Positions 21,702 to 35,733 of a stretch of DNA of 64,000 bases are shown in pieces. Below the pieces are notes generated by a model. The model was not told the origin of the DNA, did not search any database, and was given only the letters and a program-made list of their open reading frames with translations. Origin of the DNA: Megascapheus bottae (taxonomy: Eukaryota; Chordata; Mammalia; Rodentia; Geomyidae); NCBI GenBank assembly GCA_024803745.1, contig JANJXV010001835.1, positions 1 to 64,000 of the forward strand. The letters are read 5' to 3'. The position numbers and the translations under genes are program-made. The stretch's first letter is position 1. Every line of letters starts with the position of its first letter.

Positions 21702-22795
21702 CTACTGATTATAATGAATGAGGGAAACCACTGAGCCTAAGTTCCTTTGAGTCTGGCTTACTTCACTTAATATGATTTGTTCTAAGTCTTTCCATTTCCT
21801 AACAAATGGGGCGATGTCTTTTTTTCTGACAGCAGCATAGAATTCCATTGTGTACAAATACCACAACTTGTAGATCCACTCATCAACTGAGGGACATCTG
21901 GGTTGGTTCCATATCTTTGCTATGGTGAATAGTGCTGCAATGAACATTGTTGTGCTAGTGGGATTAGTATGCCCTTGCTTCTGGATTGTTGGGTAAATGC
22001 CAAGTAGTGGAATTGCTGGGTTATAGGGGAGTTCTATATTTAGCCTTTTGAGGCACTGCCACACTGCTTTCCACAGTGGTTGAACGAGTTTACACTCCCA
22101 CCAACAGTGTAGTAATGATCCCTCCTGGCCACATCCCCTCCAGCATCTGTTGTCATTCGTTTTCCTCATCCTGGACATTCTAACTGGAGTGAGGTTGAAT
22201 CTTAGAGCTGTTTTGATTGGCATTTCTTTTATGACCAGAGATGTGTAGCATTTCTTCATGTGTCTATAGGCCATTTCTGTTTCTTCTTCAGAGAAGACTC
22301 TCTTTAATTCTTTGGCCCATTTTTAATGGGATGGGTGTTACTTTGGAGGTTAGTTTTGGAGTGATTCAATTTTTTGAGTTGTTGATATATTTTAGATATG
22401 AGGCCTTTGTCCGTTGTTTGGTTGGTGAAGATCTTCTCCCACTCTGTAGGCTTCCTGGTTAGTTTACTAGCTATATCCGTTGCCATACAAAAGCTCTGCA
22501 GTTTAATGCAGTCCCACTTATCCAGCCTTTCTCTGATTTGTTGTGACTCTTGGTCCTTATTAAGAAAGATTCGACCTGTGCCAAGGAGGCCTAGTGTATC
22601 TCCTATTCCTTCCTGTAAACTTTTCAGTGTGTCAGCTTTTACCTCCAGGTCTTTGATCCATTTGGAGTTAATTCTAGTGCAAGGTGACAAAGAAGGACCC
22701 ACCTTTAGTTTTCTGCAGGTGCTTAACCAGTTCTGCCAGCACAACTTGTTGAAGAGGCTATCTTTCTTCCATTCTATTTTTGGCTCCCTTGTCAA
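21702..22795 (-). pseudogene. L1 ORF2 C-terminal region, frameshifted
   Basis: Two overlapping-frame pieces (22,795-22,304 and 22,274-21,702) continue ORF2. The first has [14 protein letters not shown], the second LTPVRMSRMRKTNDNRCWRG followed by the Cys/His-rich segment (CWRGCGQEGSLLHCWWEC) and NPAIPLLGIYP, MFIAALFTIAKIWNQPRCP and YTMEFYAAV. Frame breaks near 22,290 and 22,800-22,975 make the copy non-autonomous. Confidence 0.9.
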
Positions 22796-22975
22796 AGATT
22801 AGGTGGCCATAGGTCTGTGGTTTAATATCTGGGTCCGCAGTTCTATTCCATTGGACTTCAGGCCTGTTCTTGTGCCAGTACCAAGCTGTTTTGAGAATTA
22901 TAGCTCTGTAATACAGTCTAAAGTTTGGAATTGAAATTCCTCCAGCTCTGTTCTTTCTGCTAAGAAGTGTTTTTG

Positions 22976-24247
22976 CTATACGGGTCTTTTATTATTCCAT
23001 ATGAAATTTTGAATTGCCTCTTCTATTTCTTTAAAGAATGACATTGGCATGTTGATGGGTATTGCACTGAATTGGTAGATAGCCCTTGGCAAGATTGTCA
23101 TTTTCACAAGGTTGATTCTTCCAATCCAGGAGTATGGGAGGTATTTCCATTTCCTTAGTACTGCTTTAATTTCCTTTTTTAGGGTTTTAAACTTTTCATC
23201 TAAACAGTCCTTTACATTCTTAGTTAAGCTAATTCCTAGGTACTTTATTTTCTTTGAGGCTATTGTGAAAGGAGTTTCTTTCCTGATTATTGCCTCATTC
23301 CTCTCACTGTTGGCGTAAAGGAAGGCAGTTGATTTGTGAGGGTTGATTTTATGGCCTGCTACCCTTCCAAAGCTTTGAATCAGCTCAAGAAGCTTGGGAG
23401 TAGAGTCTATACGATTCTTTAAATACAGAATCATGTCATCTGCAAAGAGGGATAGTTTTATTTCCTCTTTCCCTACTTGGATCCCCTTTATGCTTGCTTC
23501 TTGCCTTATTGCACTGCCTAGGAATTCTAGTACTATGTTAAAAAGGAGTGGAGAGAGTGGGCATCCTTGTCTCGTTCCTGATTTTAGAGGGAATGGCTTT
23601 AGGTTTTCACCATTAAGTATAATTCTAGCAGTGGGTTTCTCATACACAGCCTTTATTACATTGAGAAATGTTCCATGGATTCCTAGTTTCTCCACATCTT
23701 TTAACATAAAGGGGTTTTGGATCTTGTCAAATGCCTTTTCCGCATCTATTGAGAAAATCATGTGATTTTTGTCCTTGCTCCTGTTGATGTGTCGAATTAT
23801 ATTAATTGATTTGTGTATGTTGAACCAGCTTTGCCTCCCTGTGATGAATCCAGTTTGATCATAGTGTATAATTTTTTTGAAGAGTTGTTGTAGACGGTTG
23901 GCCAGTATTTTCTTGAGAAGTTTTGAATCGATGTTCTTCAAAGAAATGGGTCTATAGTTCTCTTTCTTTGATGAATCTCTGTCTGGTTTGGGGATGAGGG
24001 ATACACTGGCTTCACAGAGTGAGTTTGGTAAAGAATCTTCATTTTCAATTTCGTTGAAGAGCTTGAGGAGCTCTGCTTTGAAGACCTTATACAATTCAGC
24101 TGTGAATCCATCTGGCACTGGACTCTTTTTAGGTGGAAGTTGTCTAATTTCCATTTCTATTTCAGAGCGTGAAATAATCCTGTTGAGTTGGGTTAGCTCT
24201 TCTGGGTTCACTGTCGGTATGTTAATATTGTCTAGGAATTCATCCAT
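22976..24247 (-). pseudogene. L1 ORF2 reverse-transcriptase domain, open
   Basis: A 423-codon open stretch that holds the whole reverse-transcriptase core. Motifs in order: [15 protein letters not shown] (the family has KSPGPDGF, so one Gly is changed), [51 protein letters not shown] and [12 protein letters not shown] with the catalytic FADD intact. It opens at both ends into the rest of ORF2 but is broken downstream. It is remarkably free of stops for a truncated copy, which suggests a fairly recent insertion. Confidence 0.92.
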
Positions 24248-25082
24248 TTCTTCTAGATTCTCAAATTTGTTGGCGTAAAGGTTTGAGAAGTATTCGTCAT
24301 GATATTGTGGATCTTGGTAATTTCTGTCGTGATATTTCCATTTTCATCTGCGATTTTATTTATTTCGATATGCTCTGTTCTTTTTTTGGTAAGATTTGCT
24401 AAGGGGTTGTCAATTTTGTTAATTCTTTCAAAGAACCAACTCCTTGTTTGGTTGATTCTTTCTATAGATTTTTTTTATTCCAAATAATTTAATTCTGCTT
24501 TCATTTTAATAATTTGCTTTCTCCTAATGGGTTAGGGTTGGTTTGTTGCTCTTTTTCCAGGAGGTTAAGGTGAGACATTAACTAGTTGGTTTACCATTTT
24601 TCCAACTTGCTGTTGTAGGCACTCAGCGCTATAAATTTTCCTCTGAGTACTGCCATTGTTGTGTCCCTAAGGAGTTGATATTTGTGTGCTCCTTATTGTT
24701 AAATTTCATAAACATTCACACACCTCCATTCTATGAGTTCACACACCTCCAATTTGACTTCACACACCTCCATTCTATGACTTCACACACCTTCATTCTT
24801 ACTTCAGAAACATCCATTCTCTGACTTCACACACCTCCATTCTATGACTTCACAAACCTCCATTCTGTGACTTCACACACCTCCATTCAGAGTTCACACA
24901 CCTCCATTCTGTGACTTCACACACCTCCATTCTGGCTTCACACACCTCCATTCTATGACTTCACACACCTCCATTCTGTGGCTTCACACACCTCCATTCT
25001 GAGTTCACACACCTCCATTCTGTGACTTCACACACCTCCATTCTGTGACTTCACAAACCTCCATTCTGTGACTTCACACAAC

Positions 25083-28000
25083 TCGATCCTATGACTTCAC
25101 ACACCTCCATTCTATGAATTCACACACCTCCATTCTGTGATTTCACACACCTCCATTCTGTGACTTCACACACCTCCATTCTGTGACTTCACACACCTCC
25201 ATTCTGAGTTCACACACCTCCATTCTATGACTTCACAAACCCCCATTCTGAGTTCACAAACCTCCATTCTATGACTTCACACACTTCCATTCTATGACGT
25301 CACACACCTCCATTCTATGACTTCACACACCTCCATTCTGTGACTTCACACACCTCCATTCTGAGTTCACACACCTCCATTCTATGACTTCACAAACCCC
25401 CATTCTGAGTTCACAGACCTCCATTCTATGATTTCACACACTTCCATTCTATGACTTCACACACCTCATTTCTGAGTTGACACACCTCCATTCTGTGATT
25501 TCACACACCTCCAATCTGACTTCACACACCTCCATTCTATGACTTCACACACCTCCATTCGTTGACATCAAAAACCACCATTCTATGACTTCACACAGCT
25601 CCATTGTGACTTCACACACCTCCATTCCATGAGTTCACACACCTCCATTTTATGACTTCACACACTCCATTCTATGACTTCACACACCTCCATTCTGTGA
25701 CTTCACACACCTCCATTCCATGACTTCATACACCACCATTCTATGAGTTCACACACCACCATTCTATGAGTTCACACACCTCCATTTTGACTTCACACAC
25801 CTCAATGCTATGACTTCACACACCTTAATTCTTACTTTAGAAACATCCATTCTATGACTTCACACACCCCCATTGTATGACTTCACAAACCTCCATTCTG
25901 TGACTTCACACACCTCCATTCTGGGTTCACACACCTCAATTCTGTGACTTCACACATGTCCATTCTCACTTCACACACCTCCATTCTATGACTTCACACA
26001 CTTCCATTCTATGACTTCACACACTTCCATTCTGTGACTTCACACACCTCCATTTTGAGTTCACACACCTCCATTTTGTGACTTCACCCACCTCCATTCT
26101 ATGACTTCACACACCTCCATTGTGACTTCACACACCTCCATTCTATGAGTTCACAAACCTCCATTCTGACTTCACACACGTCCATTCTATGAGTTCACAC
26201 ACCTCCGTTCTGACTTCACACAGCTCCATTCTGTGACTTCACAAAACTCCATTCTGTGATTTCACACACCTCCATACTATGACTTCACACACCTCCATCT
26301 ATGACTTCACACACCTCCATTCTGAGTTCACACACCTCCATTCTGTGACTTCACACACCTCCACTCTGACTTCACACACCTTCATTTTATGACTTCACAC
26401 ACCTCCATTCTGTGACTTCTCACACCTCCATTTTATGACTTCATACACTTCCATTGTGACGTCACACAACTCCATTCTATGAGTTCACACATCTCCATTC
26501 TATGATTTCACACACCTCCATTCTGACTTCACACATCTCCATTCTATGACATCACAGACCTCCAATCTGTTACTTCACTCACCTCCACTCTATGACTTCA
26601 CACTCCTCCATTCTATGACTTCCCACACCTCCTTTCTATGACTACACCCACCTCAGTCTATGACTTCACACACCTCCATTCTGACTTCACACACCTCCAT
26701 TCTGTGAATTCACACACCTCCATTCTATGACTTCCACACCTACATTCTGTGACTTCACACACCTCCATTCTATGACTTCAAACACCTTCATTCTTACTTC
26801 ACAAACATCCATTCTGTGACTTCACACACCTCCTTTCTGTGACTTCACACACCTTTATTCTGACTTCACACACCTCCATTCTCTGACTTCACACACCTCA
26901 ATTCTGTGACTTGACACACCTCCATTCTGACTTCACACACCTCCATTCTATGATTTCACACACCTCCATTCTATGACTTCACACACCTCCATTCTGTGAC
27001 TTCACACACTTCCATTCTAACTTCACAACCCCTCCATTCTGACTTCACACACCTCCATTCGGACTTCACATAGCTCCATTCTATGAATTCACACACCTTC
27101 ATTCTGTGACTTCACACACCACCTTTTTGACTTCACACACCTCCATTCTGTGACTTCACCCACCTCCGTTTTGACTTCACACACTTCTAATCTGTGCCTT
27201 CACACACCTCCATTCTGTGACTTCACACACCTCTATTGTTTCACTTCACACACCTCCATTCTTTGACTTCACACACCTCCATTCCATGACTTCACAAACC
27301 TCTATTCTATGAGTTCACACACCTCCATTCTATGAGTTCACACACCTCCAATTTGACTTCACACACCTCCATTCTATGACTTCACACACCTTCATTCTTA
27401 CTTCAGAAACATCCATTCTCTGACTTCACACACCTCCATTCCATGACTTCACAAACCTCCATTCTGTGACTTCACACACCTCCATTCTGCGTTCACACAC
27501 CTCCTTTCTATGACTTCACACACTTCCATTCTATGACTTCACACACCTCCATTCAGTGACTACACACACCTCAATTCTGTGACTTCACACACCTCCATTC
27601 TGACTTCACACACCTCCATTCTATGACTTCACACACCTCCATTCTGTGATTTCACACACCTCCATTTTGTGACTTCACACACCTCCATTCTATGACTTCA
27701 CACACCTCCATTGTGACTTCACACACCTCCATTTTATGAGTTCACACACCTCCATTCTGACTTCACACACCTCCATTCTATGACTTCACACCCCTCCGTT
27801 CTGACTTCACACAGCTCCATTCTGTGACTTCACAAAACTCCATTATGTGACTTCACACACCTCCATCTATGACTTCACACACCTCCATTCTGAGTTCACA
27901 CACCTCCATTCTGTGACTTCACACACCTCCATTCTGACTTTACACACCTTCATTTTATGACTTCACAAACCTCCATTCTGTGACTTCTGACACCTCCATT

Positions 28001-28560
28001 CTATGACTTCACACTCCTCCATTCTATGATTTCCCACACCTCCTTTCTATGACTTCACCCACCTCAGTCTCTCAGTTCACACACCTCCATTCTGACTTCA
28101 CCCACATCCATTCTGTGACTCCACACACCTCCATTCTATGACTTCACACACCTCAATTTTATGACGTCACACACCTCCATTCTATGACTTCACACACCTC
28201 CATTCTATGACTTCATACACCTCCATTTTGTGACTTCACACACCGAAATTCTATGACTTCACAAACATCCATTGTGACTTCACACACCTCCATTCTATGA
28301 GTTCACACACCTCCATTCTGACTTCACACACATCCATTCTGTGACTTCACACACCTCCTTTCTGCGACTTCACACACCTTAATTCTGACTTCACACACCT
28401 CCATTCTCTGACTTCACACACCTCAATTCTGTGACTTGACACACCTCCATTCTGACTTCACACACCTCCATTCTATGACTTCACACACCTCCATTGTGTG
28501 GCTTCACACACCTCCATTCTGAGTTCACCCACCTCCATTCTGTGACTTCACACACCTCCA
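25083..28560. repeat. Satellite higher-order copy, about 3.5-kb offset (proximal)
   Basis: Variant landmarks in this stretch recur about 3.5 kb downstream: the GTTGACATCAAAAACC unit at 25,561 and 29,057, and CTTACTTTAGAAACATCC at 25,831 and 29,327, both exactly 3,496 bp apart. Other markers give 3,319 and 3,520, so later indels of whole monomers altered the phase. The block edges are approximate. Confidence 0.75.
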
Positions 28561-31500
28561 TTCTGTGACTTCACAAACCTCCATTCTGTGACTTCACACA
28601 CCTCGATCCTATGACTTCACACACCTCCATTCTATGAATTCACACACCTCCATTGTGTGATTTCACACACCTCCATTCTGTGACTTCACACACCTCCATT
28701 CTGTGACTTCACACACCTCCATTCTGAGTTCACACACCTCCATTCTATGACTTCACACACCTCCATTCTATGACTTCACAGACCTCCATTCTGTGACTTC
28801 ACACACCTCCATTCTGAGTTCACACACCTCCATTCTATGACTTCACAAACCCCCATTCTGAGTTCACAGACCTCCATTCTATGACTTCACACACCTCCAT
28901 TCTATGGTTTCACACACCTCCATTCTGACTTCACACACCTCCATTCTATGACTTCACACACCTCATTTCTGAGTTGACACACTCCATTCTGTGATTTCAC
29001 ACACCTCCAATCTGACTTCACACACCTCCATTCTATGACTTCACACACCTCCATTCGTTGACATCAAAAACAACCATTCTATGACTTCACACAGCTCCAT
29101 TGTGACTTCACACACCTCCATTCTATGAGTTCACACACCTCCATTTTATGACTTCACACACTCCATTCTATGACTTCACACACCTCCATTCTGTGACTTC
29201 ACACACCTCCATTCCATGACTTCATACAACACCATTCTATGAGTTCACACACCACCATTCTATGAGTTCACACAACTCCATTTTGACTTCACACACCTCC
29301 ATTCTATGACTTCACACACCTTAATTCTTACTTTAGAAACATCCATTCTATGACTTCACACACCCCCATTGTATGACTTCACAAACCTCCATTCTGTGAC
29401 TTCACACACCTCCATTCTGGGTTCACACACATCAATTCTGTGACTTCACACATGTCCATTCTCACTTCACACACCTCCATTCTATGACTTCACACACTTC
29501 CATTCTATGACTTCACACACCTCCATTCTGTGACTTCACACACCTCCATTTTGAGTTCACACACCTCCATTTTGTGACTTCACCCACCTCCATTCTATGA
29601 CTTCACACACCTCCATTGTGACTTCACACACCTCCATTCTATGAGTTCACAAACCTCCATTCTGACTTCACACACCTCCATTCTGTGACTTCACACACTT
29701 CCATTGTGACGTCACACAACTCCATTCTATGAGTTCACACATCTCCATTCTATGATTTCACACACCTCCATTCTGACTTCACACATCTCCATTCTATGAC
29801 ATCACAGACCTCCAATCTGTGACTTCACTCACCTCCACTCTATGACTTCACACTCCTCCATTCTATGACTTTCCACACCTCCTTTCTATGACTTCACCCA
29901 CCTCAGTCTATGACTTCACACACTTCCATTCTGACTTCACACCCCTCCATTCTGTGAATTCACACACCTCCATTCTATGACTTCACACACCTCAATTCTA
30001 TGACTTCACACACCTCCATTCTATGACTTCCCACACCTCCATTCTGTGACTTCACACACCTCCATTCTATGACTTCAAACACATTCATTCTTGCTTCACA
30101 AACATCCATTCTGTGACTTCACACACCTCCTTTCTGTGATTTCACACACCTTCATTCTGACTTCACACACCTCCATTCTGTGACTTCACACACCTCAATT
30201 CTGTGACTTGACACACCTCAATTCTGACTTCACACACCTCCATTCTATGATTTCACACACCTCCATTCTATGACTTCACACACCTCCATTCTGTGACTTC
30301 ACACACTTCCATTCTAACTTCACACCCCTCCATTCTGACTTCACACACCTCCATTCTGACTTCACAAAGCTCCATTCTATGAATTCACACACCTTCATTC
30401 TGTGACTTCACATACCACATTTTTGACTTCACACACCTCCATTCTGTGACTTCACACACCTCCATTCTGTGACTTCACCCACCTCCGTTTTGACTTCACA
30501 CACTTCTAATCTGTGACTTCACACACCTCCATTCTGTGACTTCACACACCTCTATTGTTTCACTTCACACACCTCCAGTCTTTGACTTCACACAACTCCA
30601 TTCCATGACTTCACAAACCTCCATTCTATGAGTTCACACACCTCCATTCTATGAGTTCACACACCTCCAATTTGACTTCACACACCTCCATTCTATGACT
30701 TCACACACCTTCATTCTTACTTCAGAAACATCCATTCTCTGACTTCACACACCTCCATAACATGACTTCACAAACCTCCATTCTGTGACTTCACACACCT
30801 CCATTCTGCGTTCACACACCTCCTTTCTATGACTTCACACACTTCCATTCTATGACTTCACACACCTCCATTCTGTGACTTCACACACCTTCATTCTGAC
30901 TTCACACACCTCCATTCTGTGACTACACACACCTCAATTCTGTGACTTCACACACCTCCATTCTGACTTCACACACGTCCATTCTATGACTTCACACACC
31001 TCCATTCTGTGATTTCACACACCTCCATTTTGTGACTTCACACACCTCCATTCTATGACTTCACACACCTCCATTGTGACTTCACACACCTCCATTCTAT
31101 GAGTTCACACACTTCCATTCTGACTTCACACACCTCCATTATATGACTTCACACCCCTCCGTTCTGACTTCACACAGCTCCATTCTGTGACTTCACAAAA
31201 CTCCATTCTGTGATTTCACACACCTCCATACTATGACTTCACACACCTCCATCTATGACTTCACACACCTCCATTCTGAGTTCACACACCTCCATTCTGT
31301 GACTTCACACACCTCCATTCTGACTTCACACACCTTCATTTTATGACTTCACAAACCTTCATTCTGTGACTTCTGACACCTCCATTCTATGACTTCACAC
31401 TCCTCCATTCTATGATTTTCCACACCTCCTTTCTATGACTTCACCCACCTCAGTCTATCAGTTCACACACATCCATTCTGACTTCACACACCTCCATTCT

Positions 31501-34500
31501 GTGACTCCACACACCTCCATTCTATGACTTCACACACCTCAATTCTATGACTTTACACACCTCCATTCCATGACTTCACACACCTCCATTCTGTGACTTC
31601 ACACACCTCCATTCGTTGACATCAAAAACCACCATTCTATGACATCACACAAGTCCATTTTGACTTCACACACCTCCATTCTATAACTTTACACACCTCC
31701 ATTCTATGACTTCACACACCTCCATTTTGTGACTTCACACACCGAAATTCTATGACTTCACAAACATCCATTGTGACTTCACACACCTCCATTCTATGAG
31801 TTCACACACCTCCATTCTGACTTCACTCACCTCCATTCTATGACTTCACACACCTGCGTTATGACTTCTCACAGCTCCATTCTGTGACTTCACAAAACTC
31901 CATTCTGTGATTTCACACACCTCCATACTATGACATCACACACCTCCATCTATGACTTCACACACCTCCATTCTGAGTTCACACACCTCCATTCTGTGAC
32001 TTCACACACCTCCATTCTGACTTCACACACCTTCATTTTATGACTTCACAAACCTCCATTCTGTGACTTCACACACCTCATTTCTTTGACTTCACACATC
32101 TTCATTCTGACTTCACACACCTCCATTCTCTGACTTCACACACCTCTATTCTGTGACTTGACACACATCCATTCTGACTTCACACACCTCCATTCTATGA
32201 TTTCACACACCTCCATTCTATTACTTCACACTCCTCCATTCTGTGACTTCACACACCTCCATTCTGACTTCACACCCCTCCATTCTGACTTCACACACCT
32301 CCAATTTCACTTCACACACCTCCATTCTATGACTTCACACACCTTCATTCTTACGTCAGAAACATCCATTGTCTGACTTCACACACCTCCATTCTATGAC
32401 TTCACAAACCTCCATTCTGTGACTTCACACACCTCCATTCAGAGTTCACACACCTCCATTCTGTGACTTCACACACCTCCATTCTATGACTTCACACACA
32501 TCCATTGTATGACTTCACACACCTCCATTCTGTGGCTTCACACACCTTCATTCTGAATTCACACACCTCCATTCTGTGACTTCACACACCTCCATTCTGT
32601 GATTTCACACACCTCCATTTTGTGACTTCACACACCTCGACCCTATGACTTCACACACCTCCATTCTATGAATTCACTCACCTCCATTCTGTGATTTCAC
32701 ACACCTCCATTCTGTGACTTCACACACCACCATTCTGTGACTTCACACACCTCCATTCTGAGTTCACACATCTCCATTTTATGACTTCACAAACCCCCAT
32801 TCTGAGTCACAAACCTCCATTCTATGACTTCACACACTTCCATTCTATGACTTCACACACCTCCATTCTATGACTTCACACACCTTCATTCTGTGACTTC
32901 ACACACCTCCATTCTGAGTTCACACACCTCCATTCTATGACTTCACAAACACCCATTCTGAGTTCACAGACCTCCATTCTATGATTTCACACACTTCCAT
33001 TCTATGACTTCACACACCTCATTTCTGAGTTGACACACCTCCATTCTGTGATTTCACACACCTACAATCTGACTTCAAACACCTCCATTCTATGACTTCA
33101 CACACCTCCATTCTGACTTCACACCCCTCCATTGTGTGAATTCACACACCTCCATTCTATGACTTCACACACCTCAATTCTATGACTTCACACACCTCCA
33201 TTCTATGACTTCCCACACCTCCATTCTGTGACTTCACACACCTCCATTCTATGACTTCAAACACATTCATTCTTGCTTCACAAACATCCATTCTGTGACT
33301 TCACACACCTCCTTTCTGTGATTTCACACACCTTCATTCTGACTTCACACACCTTCATTTTATGACTTCACAAACATCCATTCTGTGACTTCACACACCT
33401 CCTTTCTGTGACTTCACACACCTTCATTCTGACTTCACACACCTCCATTCTCTGACTTCACACACCTCAATTCTGTGACTTAACACACCTCCATTCTGAC
33501 TTCACACACCTCCATTCTATGATTTCACACACCTCCATTCTATTACTTCACACACCTCCATTCTGTGACGTCACACACCTCCATTCTGACTTCACACACC
33601 TCCATTCTGACTTCACACACCTCCATTCTGACTTCACACAGCTCCATTCTATAACTTCACACACCTCCATTCTGTGACTTCACTCACCACCTTTTTGACT
33701 TCACACACATCCATTCTGTGACTTCACACACCTCCATTCTGTGACTTCACACACCTCCGTTTTGACTTCACACACTTCCAATCTGTGACTTCACACACCT
33801 CCATTCTGTGACTTCACACACCTCTATTGTTTCACTTCACACACCTCCATTCTTTGACTTCACACACCGCCATTCCATGACTTCACAAACCTCCATTCTA
33901 TGAGTTCACACACCTCCATTCTATGAGTTCACACACCTCCAATTTGACTTCACACACCTCCATTCTATGACTTCACACACCTTCATTCTTACTTCAGAAA
34001 CATCCATTCTCTGACTTCACACACCTCCATTCTATGACTTCACAAACCTCCATTCTGTGACTTCACACACCTCCATTCTGAGTTCACAAACCTCCTTTCT
34101 ATGACTTCACACACTTCCATTCTGTGACTTCACGCACCTCCAGTCTGTGGCTTCACACACCTACATTCTGTGTTCACACACCTCCATTCTGTGACTTCAC
34201 ACACCTCCATTCTGTGACTTCACACACCTCGATCCTATGACTTCACACACCTCCGTTCTATGAATTAACACACCTCCATTCTGTGATTTCACAAACCTCC
34301 ATTCTATGACTTCACACACCTCCATTCTGTGACTTCACACACCTCCATACTGAGTTCACACACCTCCATTCTATGACTTCACAAACCTCCATTCTGAGTT
34401 CACAGACCTCCATTCTATGACTTCACACACCTCCATTCTATGACTTCACTCACCTCCATTCTGACTTCACACACCTCCATTCTGACTTCACACACCTCAA

Positions 34501-35733
34501 TTCTGTGACTTCACACACCTCCATTCTATGATTTCACAAACTTCCATTCTATGACTGCACACACCTCCATTCTATGACTTCACACACCTCATTTCTGAGT
34601 TGACACACCTCCATTCTGTGATTTCACACACCTCCAATCTGACTTCACACACCTCCAATCTATGACTTCACAAAACTCAATTCGTTGACATCAAAAACCA
34701 CCATCTATGACTTCACACAACTCCATTTTGACTTCACACACCTCCAATCTATGAGTTCACACACCTCCATTTTATGACTTCACACACCTCCATTCTATGA
34801 CTTCACACACTTCCATTCTATGACTTCACACGCCTCTATTCTGTGACTTCACACACCTCCATTTTGAGTTCACACACCTCCATTCTGTGACTTCACACAC
34901 CTCCATTCTATGACTTCACACACCTCCACTCTTTAACTTCACACACCTCCATTTTGTGACTTCACCCACCTCCATTCTATGACTTCACACACCTCCATTG
35001 TGACTTCACACACCTCCATTCTATGACTTCACACACCTCCGTTCTGACTTCACACAGCTCCATTCTGTGACTTCACAAAACTCCATTCTGTGATTTCACA
35101 CACCTCCATACTATGACTTCACACACCTCCATCTATGACTTCACACACCTCCATTCTGAGTTAACACACTTCCATTCTGTGACTTCAAACACCTCCATTC
35201 TGACTTCACACACCTTCATTTTATGACTTCAAACACCTCCATTCTATGACTTCACACACCTCCATTCTATGATTTCAACCACCATTCTTACTTCACAAAC
35301 ATCCATTCTGAGACTTCACACACCTCCTTTCTGTGACTTCACACACCTTCATTTTGACTTCACACACCTCCATTCTGTGACATCACACACCTCAATTCTA
35401 TGACTTGACACACCTCCATTCTGACTTCACACAACTCCATTCTATGATTTCACACACCTCCATTCTATGACTTAACACACCTCCATTTTGTGACATCACA
35501 CACTTCCATTCTAACTTCACACCCCTCCATTGTGACTTCACACCCCTCCATTCTGACTTCACACAGCTCCATTCTATGAATTCACACACCTCCATTCTGT
35601 GACTTCACACACCACCTTCTTGATTTCACACACCTCCATTCTATGACTTCACACACCTCCATTCTGTGACTTCACACACCTCCGTTTTGACTTCACACAC
35701 TTCCAATCTGTGACTTCACACACCTCCATTCTG

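Larger units (their letters stand above)
21287..24710 (-). mobile_element. L1 retrotransposon, 3' half, cut by the satellite
   Basis: Minus-strand L1 running from within ORF2 at the satellite junction (24,710) through the reverse transcriptase, C-terminal Cys-rich region, 3' UTR (about 21,290-21,700) and a degenerate A tail (T-rich on the plus strand at 21,281-21,296). The endonuclease domain, ORF1 and 5' UTR are absent. The upstream end is not an ordinary genomic flank: it joins directly to the satellite array. Confidence 0.92.

Noticed and set aside
22241..24487. Plus-strand open frames across the L1
   Set aside because: They are antisense shadows of L1 ORF2; the minus strand has the family motifs.
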